DNA of 19,476 bases from Bovifimicola sp050309585 (GTDB taxonomy: Bacteria > Bacillota > Clostridia > Lachnospirales > Lachnospiraceae), in the NCBI GenBank assembly GCA_050309585.1, contig JBNRML010000053.1, positions 1 to 19,476 on the forward strand. The letters are read 5' to 3'. Numbering within the stretch: position 1 is the stretch's first letter; each line of letters opens with the position of its first letter. The notes under the pieces were generated by a model. It worked only from the letters and a program-made list of their open reading frames with translations. It was not told where the DNA came from and made no database searches. Positions 13,154 through 19,476 of this stretch are shown here, piece after piece. Made by a program: the position numbers and the translations under genes.

Positions 13154-13780
13154 TTACCAACCCAAATCCATAAGCCAGTTATTTAACCTTCTTTCCTTAT
13201 CCGACTGGGTTAATGTATTGTCTTTAGGTATTTCAAATTCCCCTTTAATATTTCCATCTACAATATACAACACTCTTTTACATTTTGCTGCCACCTTAGG
13301 GTCATGGGTCACCAGCATTATGGTTGTTCCCTCTTCATTTAATGCCACCAATTCCTCCATAACCTCCGCCATGGATGTTCTGTTTAATGCTCCCGTGGGC
13401 TCGTCTGCAAACAACATCTTAGGATTATTTATCATACTTCTGCAAATGCAGGCTCTTTGCAGCTGTCCTCCGGACACCTCATTAATGTCATTATCAGCTA
13501 TGTCTATAATCGACAGCTTACTCATAAGCTCTTCCGCTCTTTTTACCTTATCTGATTTTTTCTCTGTACTCTTCCTGCTCTCAATTGCCGTTCCACTTGT
13601 GGGAACATCCATACCTGATACGGAATAGAGCAATGTGGACTTTCCGGAACCTGATGGTCCCATAACCGCAATCATATCCTTCTCTTCCACAGAAAAGCTT
13701 ACATTTCTCAGTACATTATTCTGTCTTTTATCTACTACATATGTTTTGCACAAATCTTTAACTTCCAAAATATTAGCCAT
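13154..13780 (-). CDS. ABC exporter ATPase (LolD/MacB type) lacking the Q-loop region
   Basis: A 208-residue ATPase subunit. Walker A (GPSGSGKS), signature (SGGQLQR), Walker B (MLFADEPTGAL) and the switch histidine (VTHD) are present. Between Walker A and the signature there are only about 55 residues, whereas LolD/MacB-type ATPases have about 100. The missing part is the stretch that normally holds the Q-loop (GFxFQ). The text jumps from GMDVPTSGTAIE to KVKRAEELMSKLSIID, which is the helical-domain end. The frame is kept. I infer an in-frame deletion, so ATPase-permease coupling should be lost. AGGAGAG precedes the ATG. It is 14 bp downstream of the truncated permease, its natural partner. 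Confidence 0.88.
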   Translation of the reverse strand: MANILEVKDLCKTYVVDKRQNNVLRNVSFSVEEKDMIAVMGPSGSGKSTLLYSVSGMDVPTSGTAIESRKSTEKKSDKVKRAEELMSKLSIIDIADNDINEVSGGQLQRACICRSMINNPKMLFADEPTGALNRTSMAEVMEELVALNEEGTTIMLVTHDPKVAAKCKRVLYIVDGNIKGEFEIPKDNTLTQSDKERRLNNWLMDLGW

Positions 13781-13794
13781 TATTTTCTCTCCTT

Positions 13795-14655
13795 TTATTC
13801 TATATTTCTGACATCATTACTTACAATTTTTTTCGTATACATCGCTGTGAATAATACGGACATAAAATTAAATATCAAAATTATTCCCGGGTAAATAATA
13901 AGCAGGGAAACCGGTTTAAAATAATAATCAACATTTCCTGCCCCCATCATATTCCAGATTGGGTCACACCATAGTTTCGTAACCGGATAGGTGAAAATCA
14001 CCGCTAAGACTTCTGATACAATCGATACCACTAAAAGTCGGTACACATGCCATCTAATAATGAAACTGTCCTTAAAACCAATCGCCTTAAGAAGTGCAAT
14101 CTGGCTTCTCTCATCAGAAATAAATGACCTTTCCATAAGTACGGTCACCAGTATTACAACAATACATGTCACAATCAACAGAAGCTTTGATACGTTGCCC
14201 ATGACATCTGCACCCCCCATACAGTCATTACAGTATTCCCTGGCATTAAACACATCCTCAATGCCATAATAATCCTTTATCTTTTTTATACGTTTATTTA
14301 CCTCATCTTCTTCCACGGAATCATTAAAATCAATCTGAAATCCCATCATTGAACTGGCATATTCCATCGAGGCAGGTGCATCTTCATGTAGTCTTATAAC
14401 TGTTCCCAGCTGATTCAGCGACTGAAAGTAACCTACCACCATACAGTCTTTCTTCTCTGTTCCAAAATCAATCGTTATAATATCACCAATTTTTGCACCT
14501 AACTGCTCAGACATCTCTTTTGTCAACGCTACCTCACCGTCATTTTGCGGGGCTGAACCGCCGGAATATTCGTACTCAGATGCTTTTATCATCTTATTCT
14601 GCTGAAAGGTAACAGAGGTGGTTCCCCCATTACATGTAACAGGATATTTATAGCA
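13795..14655 (-). pseudogene. ABC exporter permease (FtsX/MacB type), 5' part missing at the IS junction
   Basis: About 286 codons remain of an FtsX-like permease. The remnant has an extracytoplasmic MacB-like portion (VALTKEMSEQLGAKIGDIITIDFG) and then a membrane domain with three predicted helices: LLLIVTCIVVILVTVLM, LLVVSIVSEVLAVIFTYPV and LLIIYPGIILIFNFMSVLFTAMY. SQIALLKAIGFKDSFI is the conserved coupling-type loop. The reading frame runs without a start into the end of the IS element at 14655. On the far side of the IS (16349 onward) I found no coding sequence that could be the missing N-terminal part. So the upstream portion was deleted as well as interrupted. With the damaged ATPase next to it, the exporter is probably dead. 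Confidence 0.85.
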
Positions 14656-16348
14656 TGAGTTGCCCGACAAATGGGGCGATTTATAGCAACATTTTTATTT
14701 TGCACCTTGAAAACTTAACATATTAGCTTCAAAAATACCCAACTTTATTTCCACAGGCGTTTTATGTTCTAATTGTCATGCCTATTCTCAACCTGTTTTT
14801 CAGACTGTTTTTGGATAAGGGGCGACTTTAACTAAACCAGTCAGATATCTGACCAGTTTTCGGGCATTCATTCCGGCAATCTTAAAGCCGAAGAACAGCT
14901 TTGTTTTAATATAGCCACGAACTGGCATTTTATCGACATTGTGTCTGCTACGAAGTGCCGCAGGAACCGTTTCTACTCCGTTTCGGAAACGTGCCAGTTT
15001 CTTGAATTCTTCTGTTTTCAAGAAGCGTTGCTGTTTGGCATGAAACGCTGTACGCATTGCAACTTTAATTGTGGCGACACGTTTGTGTTCTTTTGGGTGG
15101 CACTGGCTGTAATAAGGACAATTTTTGCATGTGGCTAGGGGAAATGATGCTTTGCATTTCTGTGTGTTTTTGTCATAGGAGCTACTTTTGGGTTCATGCC
15201 CGGCTGCACACTTTAGCAGTTTTGTACCATCTTCGTTGAATTCAAAATCAGCCCAGTGATCACTGACCTCGGTTCCCTTAAGGTCTGTAGTTACCAATGT
15301 TATTTTCTTGCTTTCCGCAAGCTTGCTATTTTCCATTCCACAGTATCCACCATCAGTTGTGAGTATGGCATGTGGGCCATCATCCGGTTGTTGCTCAATG
15401 TAGTCCTTGAGAAATTGGCTGTCGCTATAGGTATTCTTCTCGTACTGATAGTCAACTGTAATACTATTATGATTATCATCCGCAACTTCTACAACATTGG
15501 CGGTATAACCTCTGTATTCATCATAACGACTGCCACAAGCTGAAATGATAAGTGCCGCATCTTTTAATATTTGCTCTGTTTTGGAGTCCGTATCTTCACT
15601 ACGGTTATGATAAAGCACCTTGTTGTGGTCATCATCATCAGTATAATGAAGAAGTCCCTCTGGTAATGCAGAATCATTAAGATTTTTCATCAATCTGGCA
15701 AGATTAGACACGCAGGTGTACAGAAGTTCCAAACGGCTCATTTTCTTTATATTAGAAGCTACCATTAGGGAATCCATGCGGCGCATTCCTGTATTTAACT
15801 TCATCATATCAGCCATACCTGAAGACAGTTTAACAATGCAGTCATGAATAAGGTCTATACCTGTCATTTCCTCATAAGAATTGCATCTGGCACGAAATCT
15901 TCCAAGTGTGCGTTCATTCAGTGGCTGTTCTTCAAAGCTGGTTGTATGAAGGGCGTACTGATAGCGGATATCAAACGGAAGTGTGTCGACGATTTCCTGA
16001 TCCGTAAGTCCAAACATTTCTTTAAGTATCAGAGCACCAATAATTACATTCACTGGTGTATTATGTCTGGAAGGACGGTCGCTGTAAAGTACAGAAAAAG
16101 GTTCTTCATCTATTTTTGGAAATATGTTCTCTGCAAAACATTTCGCCCAGGACTTTTCCAGCAACCTTTTTTCACGAACCATAAGATTTAATGTGGCATC
16201 AAAAAGACTAATCTGTTGTGATTGATTTGTAGCAAATGACATTTTTATATACTCCTTGTTAAAAATATGTCTCTATTGTACTACATTTGAAGCTAATTTG
16301 TTAAGTTTTCAAAGTGCGATAAATTTTCCATTTGTCGGGCAACTCATA
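14655..16348 (-). mobile_element. IS1182-family insertion sequence, about 1.69 kb
   Basis: A perfect 16-bp terminal inverted repeat GTTGCCCGACAAATGG lies at 14659-14674 and inverted at 16329-16344; four more bases (ATGA/TCAT) extend it to 14655 and 16348. Subterminal similarity continues inward: GAAAACTTAACA and ATTAGCTTCAAA occur inverted at both ends (14708-14733 and 16286-16313). One transposase gene fills the inside. No target-site duplication is clear from the flanks. With intact ends and transposase it may still be active. Confidence 0.9.
14800..16242 (-). CDS. IS1182-family transposase
   Basis: A 480-residue DDE transposase, apparently full length. The N-terminal part is a DUF772-like domain (NVIIGALILKEMFGLTDQEIVDTLPFDIRYQYAL, then NERTLGRFRARC). 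The catalytic core follows, with candidate acidic residues in RRMDSLMVASNIKK, LTTDGGYCG and a late Glu in RFRNGVETVP. A cysteine-rich patch (about 345-385: CAAGHEP, CKNCPYYSQC) is typical of the family. AAGGAG lies 9 nt upstream of the ATG. The gene is oriented like the surrounding minus-strand genes. Confidence 0.95.
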   Translation of the reverse strand: MSFATNQSQQISLFDATLNLMVREKRLLEKSWAKCFAENIFPKIDEEPFSVLYSDRPSRHNTPVNVIIGALILKEMFGLTDQEIVDTLPFDIRYQYALHTTSFEEQPLNERTLGRFRARCNSYEEMTGIDLIHDCIVKLSSGMADMMKLNTGMRRMDSLMVASNIKKMSRLELLYTCVSNLARLMKNLNDSALPEGLLHYTDDDDHNKVLYHNRSEDTDSKTEQILKDAALIISACGSRYDEYRGYTANVVEVADDNHNSITVDYQYEKNTYSDSQFLKDYIEQQPDDGPHAILTTDGGYCGMENSKLAESKKITLVTTDLKGTEVSDHWADFEFNEDGTKLLKCAAGHEPKSSSYDKNTQKCKASFPLATCKNCPYYSQCHPKEHKRVATIKVAMRTAFHAKQQRFLKTEEFKKLARFRNGVETVPAALRSRHNVDKMPVRGYIKTKLFFGFKIAGMNARKLVRYLTGLVKVAPYPKTV

Positions 16349-16423
16349 TAATTGTAACAGTAAAAATATGCTTGGCTCTGAGCATATACATATAATTAAA
16401 AAAGATTTGGAGTTCTTTAATAC

Positions 16424-17488
16424 ATGTACAAAGAAGTATCAGCAAAAATACAAAATACAGACCATACTAAATTTTATCAGTCAAAATATGATTACTATAA
16501 AAATTTTATGAAGGGATTAATAATAGTTTCCACTATGGCCTATATCTCCTTCTTTTTAACGGATTGTCAGATATTTGGACGTTTTTCGAAAGAGACATTA
16601 TTTTCCAGATTAATAATTTTGTTACCTTTGTTTCTTTACCTGTATGTTTACAAAAAGATAAACAACTACAAAATTATGGTTCCAGTTTCATATCTGATGA
16701 TTCATATAATCATATGGTGCACAGACTGGGCTACCTATTTGCTTCCTGACCGCAGATACGCAAGTGAAGGCATGATAGTTATGAATTTAATTTTTGTCTG
16801 TGCAGGTTTTTGTGCCCCTTTTTGGTACAGTACCATAGCCCATATACTCATGATTTTAGATATCGTGGTAGCCAATATGTTCATTCGTTATGAAGATGTT
16901 GGTATGATGATACTTTTTAATCTGCCATGCATCATTGCAATTTGTGCCATGCACCGCATTATGGAAAAGGTTTACTTGGACCATTATTTAGTTTCTAAAA
17001 AATTAGAAGAACTTGTTGTACATGACCAATTAACAAAGGTTTACAACAGAAATAAGATTAAGGAAATCAGCAACGCAGAAACGGATGAGCTCATTTTCCC
17101 AAAATGCAGTGATATCTGTATCCTGATAATTGATATAGACTTTTTTAAAAAGGTTAATGACAATTACGGACATGAGGCTGGAGACGTCGTATTAACACAT
17201 ACCGCCTCCACCCTAAAAGAAACCATTGGCTCTATGGATTACATTATACGATGGGGTGGTGAAGAATTCGTCATAATTCTTACAGACCATACAATTGATA
17301 AGGGTTTCTCAGTTGCTGAAAAAATACGCACAAATGTTGAAAACAGTGATAATGGAATTTGCCCTGTCACCGTTTCTATTGGTATAACAGCATATAAAGG
17401 TGGCAGTTATCATTCTTCCATAGAACTTGCCGACCAGGCATTATATCAGGCGAAAATAAGTGGAAGAAACAAAGTAGTACTATCATAA
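16424..17488 (+). CDS. Membrane-bound diguanylate cyclase (GGDEF)
   Basis: A 354-residue enzyme that would make cyclic di-GMP from two GTP. Residues 30-178 contain about five or six membrane helices, an uncharacterised sensor region resembling MASE-type domains. Residues 195-354 are the GGDEF domain: DQLTKVYNRN, IDIDFFKKVNDNYGHEAGD and the active-site RWGGEEF with GGEEF at 278-282. The product-inhibition I-site (RxxD) five residues before GGEEF keeps Asp272 but has Gly269 instead of Arg, so feedback inhibition is probably absent. The start is at 16424 with GGAG 11 nt upstream; a TATAAT at 16391 may be its -10 box. The stop codon lies within a terminator stem. It is the first plus-strand gene, adjacent to the IS. 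Confidence 0.92.
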   Translation: MYKEVSAKIQNTDHTKFYQSKYDYYKNFMKGLIIVSTMAYISFFLTDCQIFGRFSKETLFSRLIILLPLFLYLYVYKKINNYKIMVPVSYLMIHIIIWCTDWATYLLPDRRYASEGMIVMNLIFVCAGFCAPFWYSTIAHILMILDIVVANMFIRYEDVGMMILFNLPCIIAICAMHRIMEKVYLDHYLVSKKLEELVVHDQLTKVYNRNKIKEISNAETDELIFPKCSDICILIIDIDFFKKVNDNYGHEAGDVVLTHTASTLKETIGSMDYIIRWGGEEFVIILTDHTIDKGFSVAEKIRTNVENSDNGICPVTVSIGITAYKGGSYHSSIELADQALYQAKISGRNKVVLS

Positions 17489-17523
17489 TGGAGTTTATCT
17501 TTGAACTCTATTATGATAGTACT
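17476..17523. terminator. Long bidirectional terminator between the cyclase and Hpt genes
   Basis: A stem of about 20 bp with single mismatches: AGTACTATCATAAT (17476-17489) and GAGTT pair with their complements ending at 17523, across a loop of about 8 nt. The plus strand continues TTATTTA and the minus strand ACTTTGTTT. The cyclase stop codon (17486-17488) is inside the left arm. It serves both converging genes. Confidence 0.88.
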
Positions 17524-17546
17524 TTATTTATCCGATGAGTTTACCT

Positions 17547-17912
17547 CTAAAGAACAAATTTCTTTATAGCATCCAACACATCATTATATTTCTCGATAAC
17601 CTTCTCAAACAACTCATTACATTTTTTACTGTCAATCTTTTTACCATCACTTCCTCTGAGCATTTCTGTAAGTTCACTTGAAGCCTCATCGAGTTTATCT
17701 AAACTGAGATTTGCACATACTCCTTTCAATGAATGAGCTGCATAGAAAGCAGCTTCATAATTTTCATCATCTAATGCCTTAGTCAAATCACCATAACTAC
17801 GTTCCGACAAGAACATAATCAAAAATTTTTTTATGATTTCATCATTTGAAATACGTTCCTTTACCGATTCATAGCTTCCTCCAATTGAATCATAACATTC
17901 CTTCAATAACAT
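17547..17912 (-). CDS. Hpt-domain phosphotransfer protein
   Basis: A 121-residue all-helical histidine phosphotransfer protein that relays phosphate between response-regulator receivers. The phospho-acceptor is His60 in AAHSLKGVCANLSL, the classical Hpt motif with the following lysine and glycine. The protein is a single domain with no kinase or receiver attached, so its partners lie elsewhere. The ATG at 17912 has GGAGGAG 6 nt upstream; the earlier ATG at 17927 overlaps that site. A promoter is at 17950-17978. It converges on the diguanylate cyclase gene and shares its terminator. A link between phosphorelay and c-di-GMP is possible from position only. Confidence 0.9.
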   Translation of the reverse strand: MLLKECYDSIGGSYESVKERISNDEIIKKFLIMFLSERSYGDLTKALDDENYEAAFYAAHSLKGVCANLSLDKLDEASSELTEMLRGSDGKKIDSKKCNELFEKVIEKYNDVLDAIKKFVL

Positions 17913-17949
17913 ACTTTTCTCCTCCATTCATTGATATGTACTCTCCTAT

Positions 17950-17998
17950 ACTATAATACCATTTCTGTTTTTATTCAATTTATTTTCACAAATTGAAC
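17950..17998 (-). promoter_or_regulatory. Promoter of the Hpt gene with an overlapping inverted repeat
   Basis: On the minus strand TTGAAT (17978-17973) and TATAGT (17955-17950) are 17 bp apart. TTCAATTT (17975-17982) is exactly inverted by AAATTGAA (17991-17998), overlapping the -35 box, and could be an operator. Confidence 0.65.
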
Positions 17999-18026
17999 AC
18001 AAAAATATATTAATTTATTACTAAAA

Positions 18027-18866
18027 ATGAAAGTGATTCTAAATATAATGAAGACAAAAATTAAATTATTATTTGATATACTAATAGCTCTAATTCTCAT
18101 TATCTGTATGAAATATAATTTTACAGGTGGTTTTATTCACGAAATACTGGGCACAACATTAATTATTGGACTGATATTACACATTTTGATTAACTGTAAG
18201 TATTATTTTTCAATGTTTAAAAACATTAAAAATCTATCAAAACTCAAGTTTAAGCATAAAGCAAATTTTTTCATGAATTTGTTTCTGGTGATTCCACTTG
18301 TATTTATGTCAATTAGCTCGATTGCCATATCAAAGGATTTATTTTCATTTATGAATTTTACCCTTGGCAGCTATGAGTTATGGCTGACCATACATATTAT
18401 ATCCGCCCTTATACTTTTGATTTGCGGATTCATCCACTTATTTTTACACATAAAACATTTTAATGCATTTCTTAACAAAAAAGCCTTAAACAAAGGCACA
18501 GAAAAAATATGGAATGGTTTCACCAGTGTCATTGCTATATTGACAAGTATTTTTGTCTTTGTTACTAGTATACATACTGTTAAAAATAATTTTGTATGTG
18601 ATTCTCCTTATCGAGGAGGATATAGAAAACCAGAACATTATGAAAACTATATCTACGAAAAAGATGTCACTAAGGAATCTACCACAAAAGAATACGTTAC
18701 CGAAGAAACAACATCAGCACCTTCTCTTGAGGAATATTTAAGTAAATTGTTTTGTAACGGTTGCGGAAGACATTGTCCTCTTACCAATCCAAAATGCAGA
18801 AAAGGCACTTCAAAGGCTGCAGAAGCAGAAAAAAAATATTTAAACGAATATGGGACAAGTAATTAA
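18027..18866 (+). CDS. DUF4405-like membrane cytochrome with an extracytoplasmic cysteine-rich tail
   Basis: A 279-residue membrane protein. Five predicted helices lie near 13-29, 37-56, 82-101, 119-141 and 164-183. Histidines placed in helices (His38, His52, His123, His137) fit haem b ligation as in DUF4405/flavinylation-associated cytochromes. The loops after helices 2 and 4 are strongly basic, which places the N-terminus inside and the tail outside. The tail (187-279) has a Thr/Glu-rich spacer and then CNGCGRHCPLTNPKC (Cys243, 246, 250, 257), which could bind a metal or Fe-S cluster. I infer a role in membrane electron transfer. The start is uncertain: 18027 lacks a clear ribosome site, and an ATG at 18048 is an alternative. 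A terminator follows at 18887. Confidence 0.75.
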   Translation: MKVILNIMKTKIKLLFDILIALILIICMKYNFTGGFIHEILGTTLIIGLILHILINCKYYFSMFKNIKNLSKLKFKHKANFFMNLFLVIPLVFMSISSIAISKDLFSFMNFTLGSYELWLTIHIISALILLICGFIHLFLHIKHFNAFLNKKALNKGTEKIWNGFTSVIAILTSIFVFVTSIHTVKNNFVCDSPYRGGYRKPEHYENYIYEKDVTKESTTKEYVTEETTSAPSLEEYLSKLFCNGCGRHCPLTNPKCRKGTSKAAEAEKKYLNEYGTSN

Positions 18867-18886
18867 ATTATTTGAGCATACAAAAA

Positions 18887-18925
18887 GGTTGAGCCGAACA
18901 AGCAATTGTTGGCTCAACCCTATTT
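18887..18925. terminator. Bidirectional terminator between the cytochrome and surface-protein genes
   Basis: GGTTGAGCC (18887-18895) pairs perfectly with GGCTCAACC (18911-18919), with an inner AACAA/TTGTT pair. The plus strand continues CTATTTTTA and the minus strand TTTTTG, so both converging genes are served. Confidence 0.9.
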
Positions 18926-18942
18926 TTATTTATTAATTCACA

Positions 18943-19476
18943 TTATGCTTCCTGATCTTTTTTCTTTTTTCCAGAAATCAAAACTACTGCCACCATACCA
19001 GATACAACTAATAACATCATTGCAACTCCATTGTAACTATCACCTGTCTTTACAGGTTTGTTATCTGTTGTTGGCTGTGGTGATGTTTTTTCAGTTGTTG
19101 TTGGTTCTTCCGGTGTTGTTGGCTCCTCCGGTGTTGTTGGCTCCTCCGGTGTTGTTGGCTCTTCCGGTGTTGTTGGCTCTTCCGGTGTTGTTGGTTCCTC
19201 CGGTGTTGTTGGCTCTTCCGGTGTTGTTGGTTCTTCCGGTGTTGTTGGTTCTTCCGGATCAATTGGTGTTTCGAGTACAAAATAAACCTTTAATACTGTT
19301 GTTCCGTCAGGCTTAAGTATTATTGTCTCAACCTTTCCTGGGTTTACATCATCATACTGATATCCGTCAACGGTTGGTGTCTTATCTGATTCTGTTACAC
19401 TCACTGTATCACCTGACACTCCGTCTCTCTCAGTACTCTCTGATTTCTTTTCGAAGCTTCCATCTTCTTTTTCGTA
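18943..19476 (-). CDS. Cell-wall-anchored surface protein, C-terminal part (runs off the right edge)
   Basis: Only the last 177 codons are in the window; the frame is open to the edge at 19476, so the start is missing. Parts in order: the end of a MucBP/SHIRT-like beta repeat (YEKEDGSFEKKSE, GDTVSVTESD, GYQYDDVNPGKV, KPDGTTVLKVYF); a spacer of nine PEEPTT units; then the sorting signal PVKTGD, a hydrophobic stretch (GVAMMLLVVSGMVAVVLISG) and KKKKDQEA. The last three form a sortase substrate tail with PVKTG in place of LPXTG. The acidic proline spacer would hold the binding part away from the wall. Adhesion is inferred from the architecture. No sortase gene is in the window. Confidence 0.85.
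   Translation of the reverse strand, partial: YEKEDGSFEKKSESTERDGVSGDTVSVTESDKTPTVDGYQYDDVNPGKVETIILKPDGTTVLKVYFVLETPIDPEEPTTPEEPTTPEEPTTPEEPTTPEEPTTPEEPTTPEEPTTPEEPTTPEEPTTTEKTSPQPTTDNKPVKTGDSYNGVAMMLLVVSGMVAVVLISGKKKKDQEA
19103..19264 (-). repeat. 18-bp tandem array (nine units) encoding PEEPTT
   Basis: Nine 18-bp units run from 19103 to 19264, each GGYTCYTCC followed by GGTGTTGTT except the last, which ends GGATCAATT. Differences are almost all silent C/T changes at two positions, so the peptide is uniform. The period is six codons, so unit loss or gain would keep the frame. Confidence 0.95.

Noticed and set aside
14645..16358. Target-site duplication flanking the IS
   Set aside because: The outer flanks (TTTATAGC on the left, ATAATTGT on the right) do not match convincingly; the ATGA/TCAT pair is inverted and belongs to the ends.
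16349..16423. Missing N-terminal part of the ABC permease on the other side of the IS
   Set aside because: I read the minus strand after the IS end; it meets a stop almost at once, and no FtsX-like sequence is present.
18906..19316. Open frames on the plus strand (and a second minus frame) through the repeat array
   Set aside because: They are leucine/valine- or Arg/Gln/His-rich low-complexity shadows of the 18-bp repeat that encodes PEEPTT; they have no ribosome site or recognisable domain.

Overview
The window looks like chromosomal DNA from a low-GC anaerobic Firmicute, most likely a Lachnospiraceae gut clostridium (Roseburia/Lachnospira/Eubacterium type). This rests on AT-rich codon use, AGGAGG-type ribosome sites, an isc-type Fe-S pair headed by an Rrf2 regulator, a NusG-domain-II/Gx-transporter pair, GGDEF and Hpt signalling proteins and a clostridial surface protein. 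The genus is inference; no rRNA or tRNA is present. Almost everything from 1 to 16.2 kb reads on the minus strand.

Layout. 1-310: a gene-free run of hairpins and a terminator. 317-3190: housekeeping genes for a HAD phosphatase, a nitroreductase, a NUDIX hydrolase and quinolinate synthase (nadA). 3209-3352: a 144-bp palindromic repeat element. 3396-4136: tcdA. 4182-4589: a repeat-filled gap with three 63-bp units. 4590-10314: a sulfur/cysteine block. It consists of metY on its own promoter, and upstream of it cysK, a LysR regulator, an Rrf2 regulator, iscS and iscU in one direction behind a near-perfect sigma-A promoter with an inverted repeat at the start site. The block runs from O-acetylserine/O-acetylhomoserine plus sulfide, through cysteine, to persulfide and Fe-S clusters, with two regulators overlapping by 4 bp in the middle. 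10382-12984: a TerB-like/CbxX AAA+ ATPase, a Gx-type membrane protein and a NusG-domain-II protein. 13154-14655: a decayed ABC exporter whose ATPase lacks the Q-loop region and whose permease has lost its 5' part. 14655-16348: an IS1182-family element at the broken permease. 16424-17912: a membrane diguanylate cyclase converging on an Hpt protein. 18027-18866: a DUF4405-like membrane cytochrome with a cysteine-rich tail. 18943-edge: the C-terminus of a repeat-rich cell-wall-anchored surface protein.

The most unusual signal is a dispersed intergenic repeat. On the minus strand its end reads CTCAGAAATGRGGATTAGT and runs straight into a start codon, so the repeat itself supplies the Shine-Dalgarno sequence for tcdA, the AAA+ gene and the NusG-domain-II gene, and in variant form for the Gx gene. 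Two further copies lead only into very short open frames. Two copies carry a conserved ~85-bp folded module followed by a hairpin whose stem sequence differs while pairing is kept. Two genes (nadA and the Rrf2 gene) also carry tandem duplications of their last codons that run past the stop codon.
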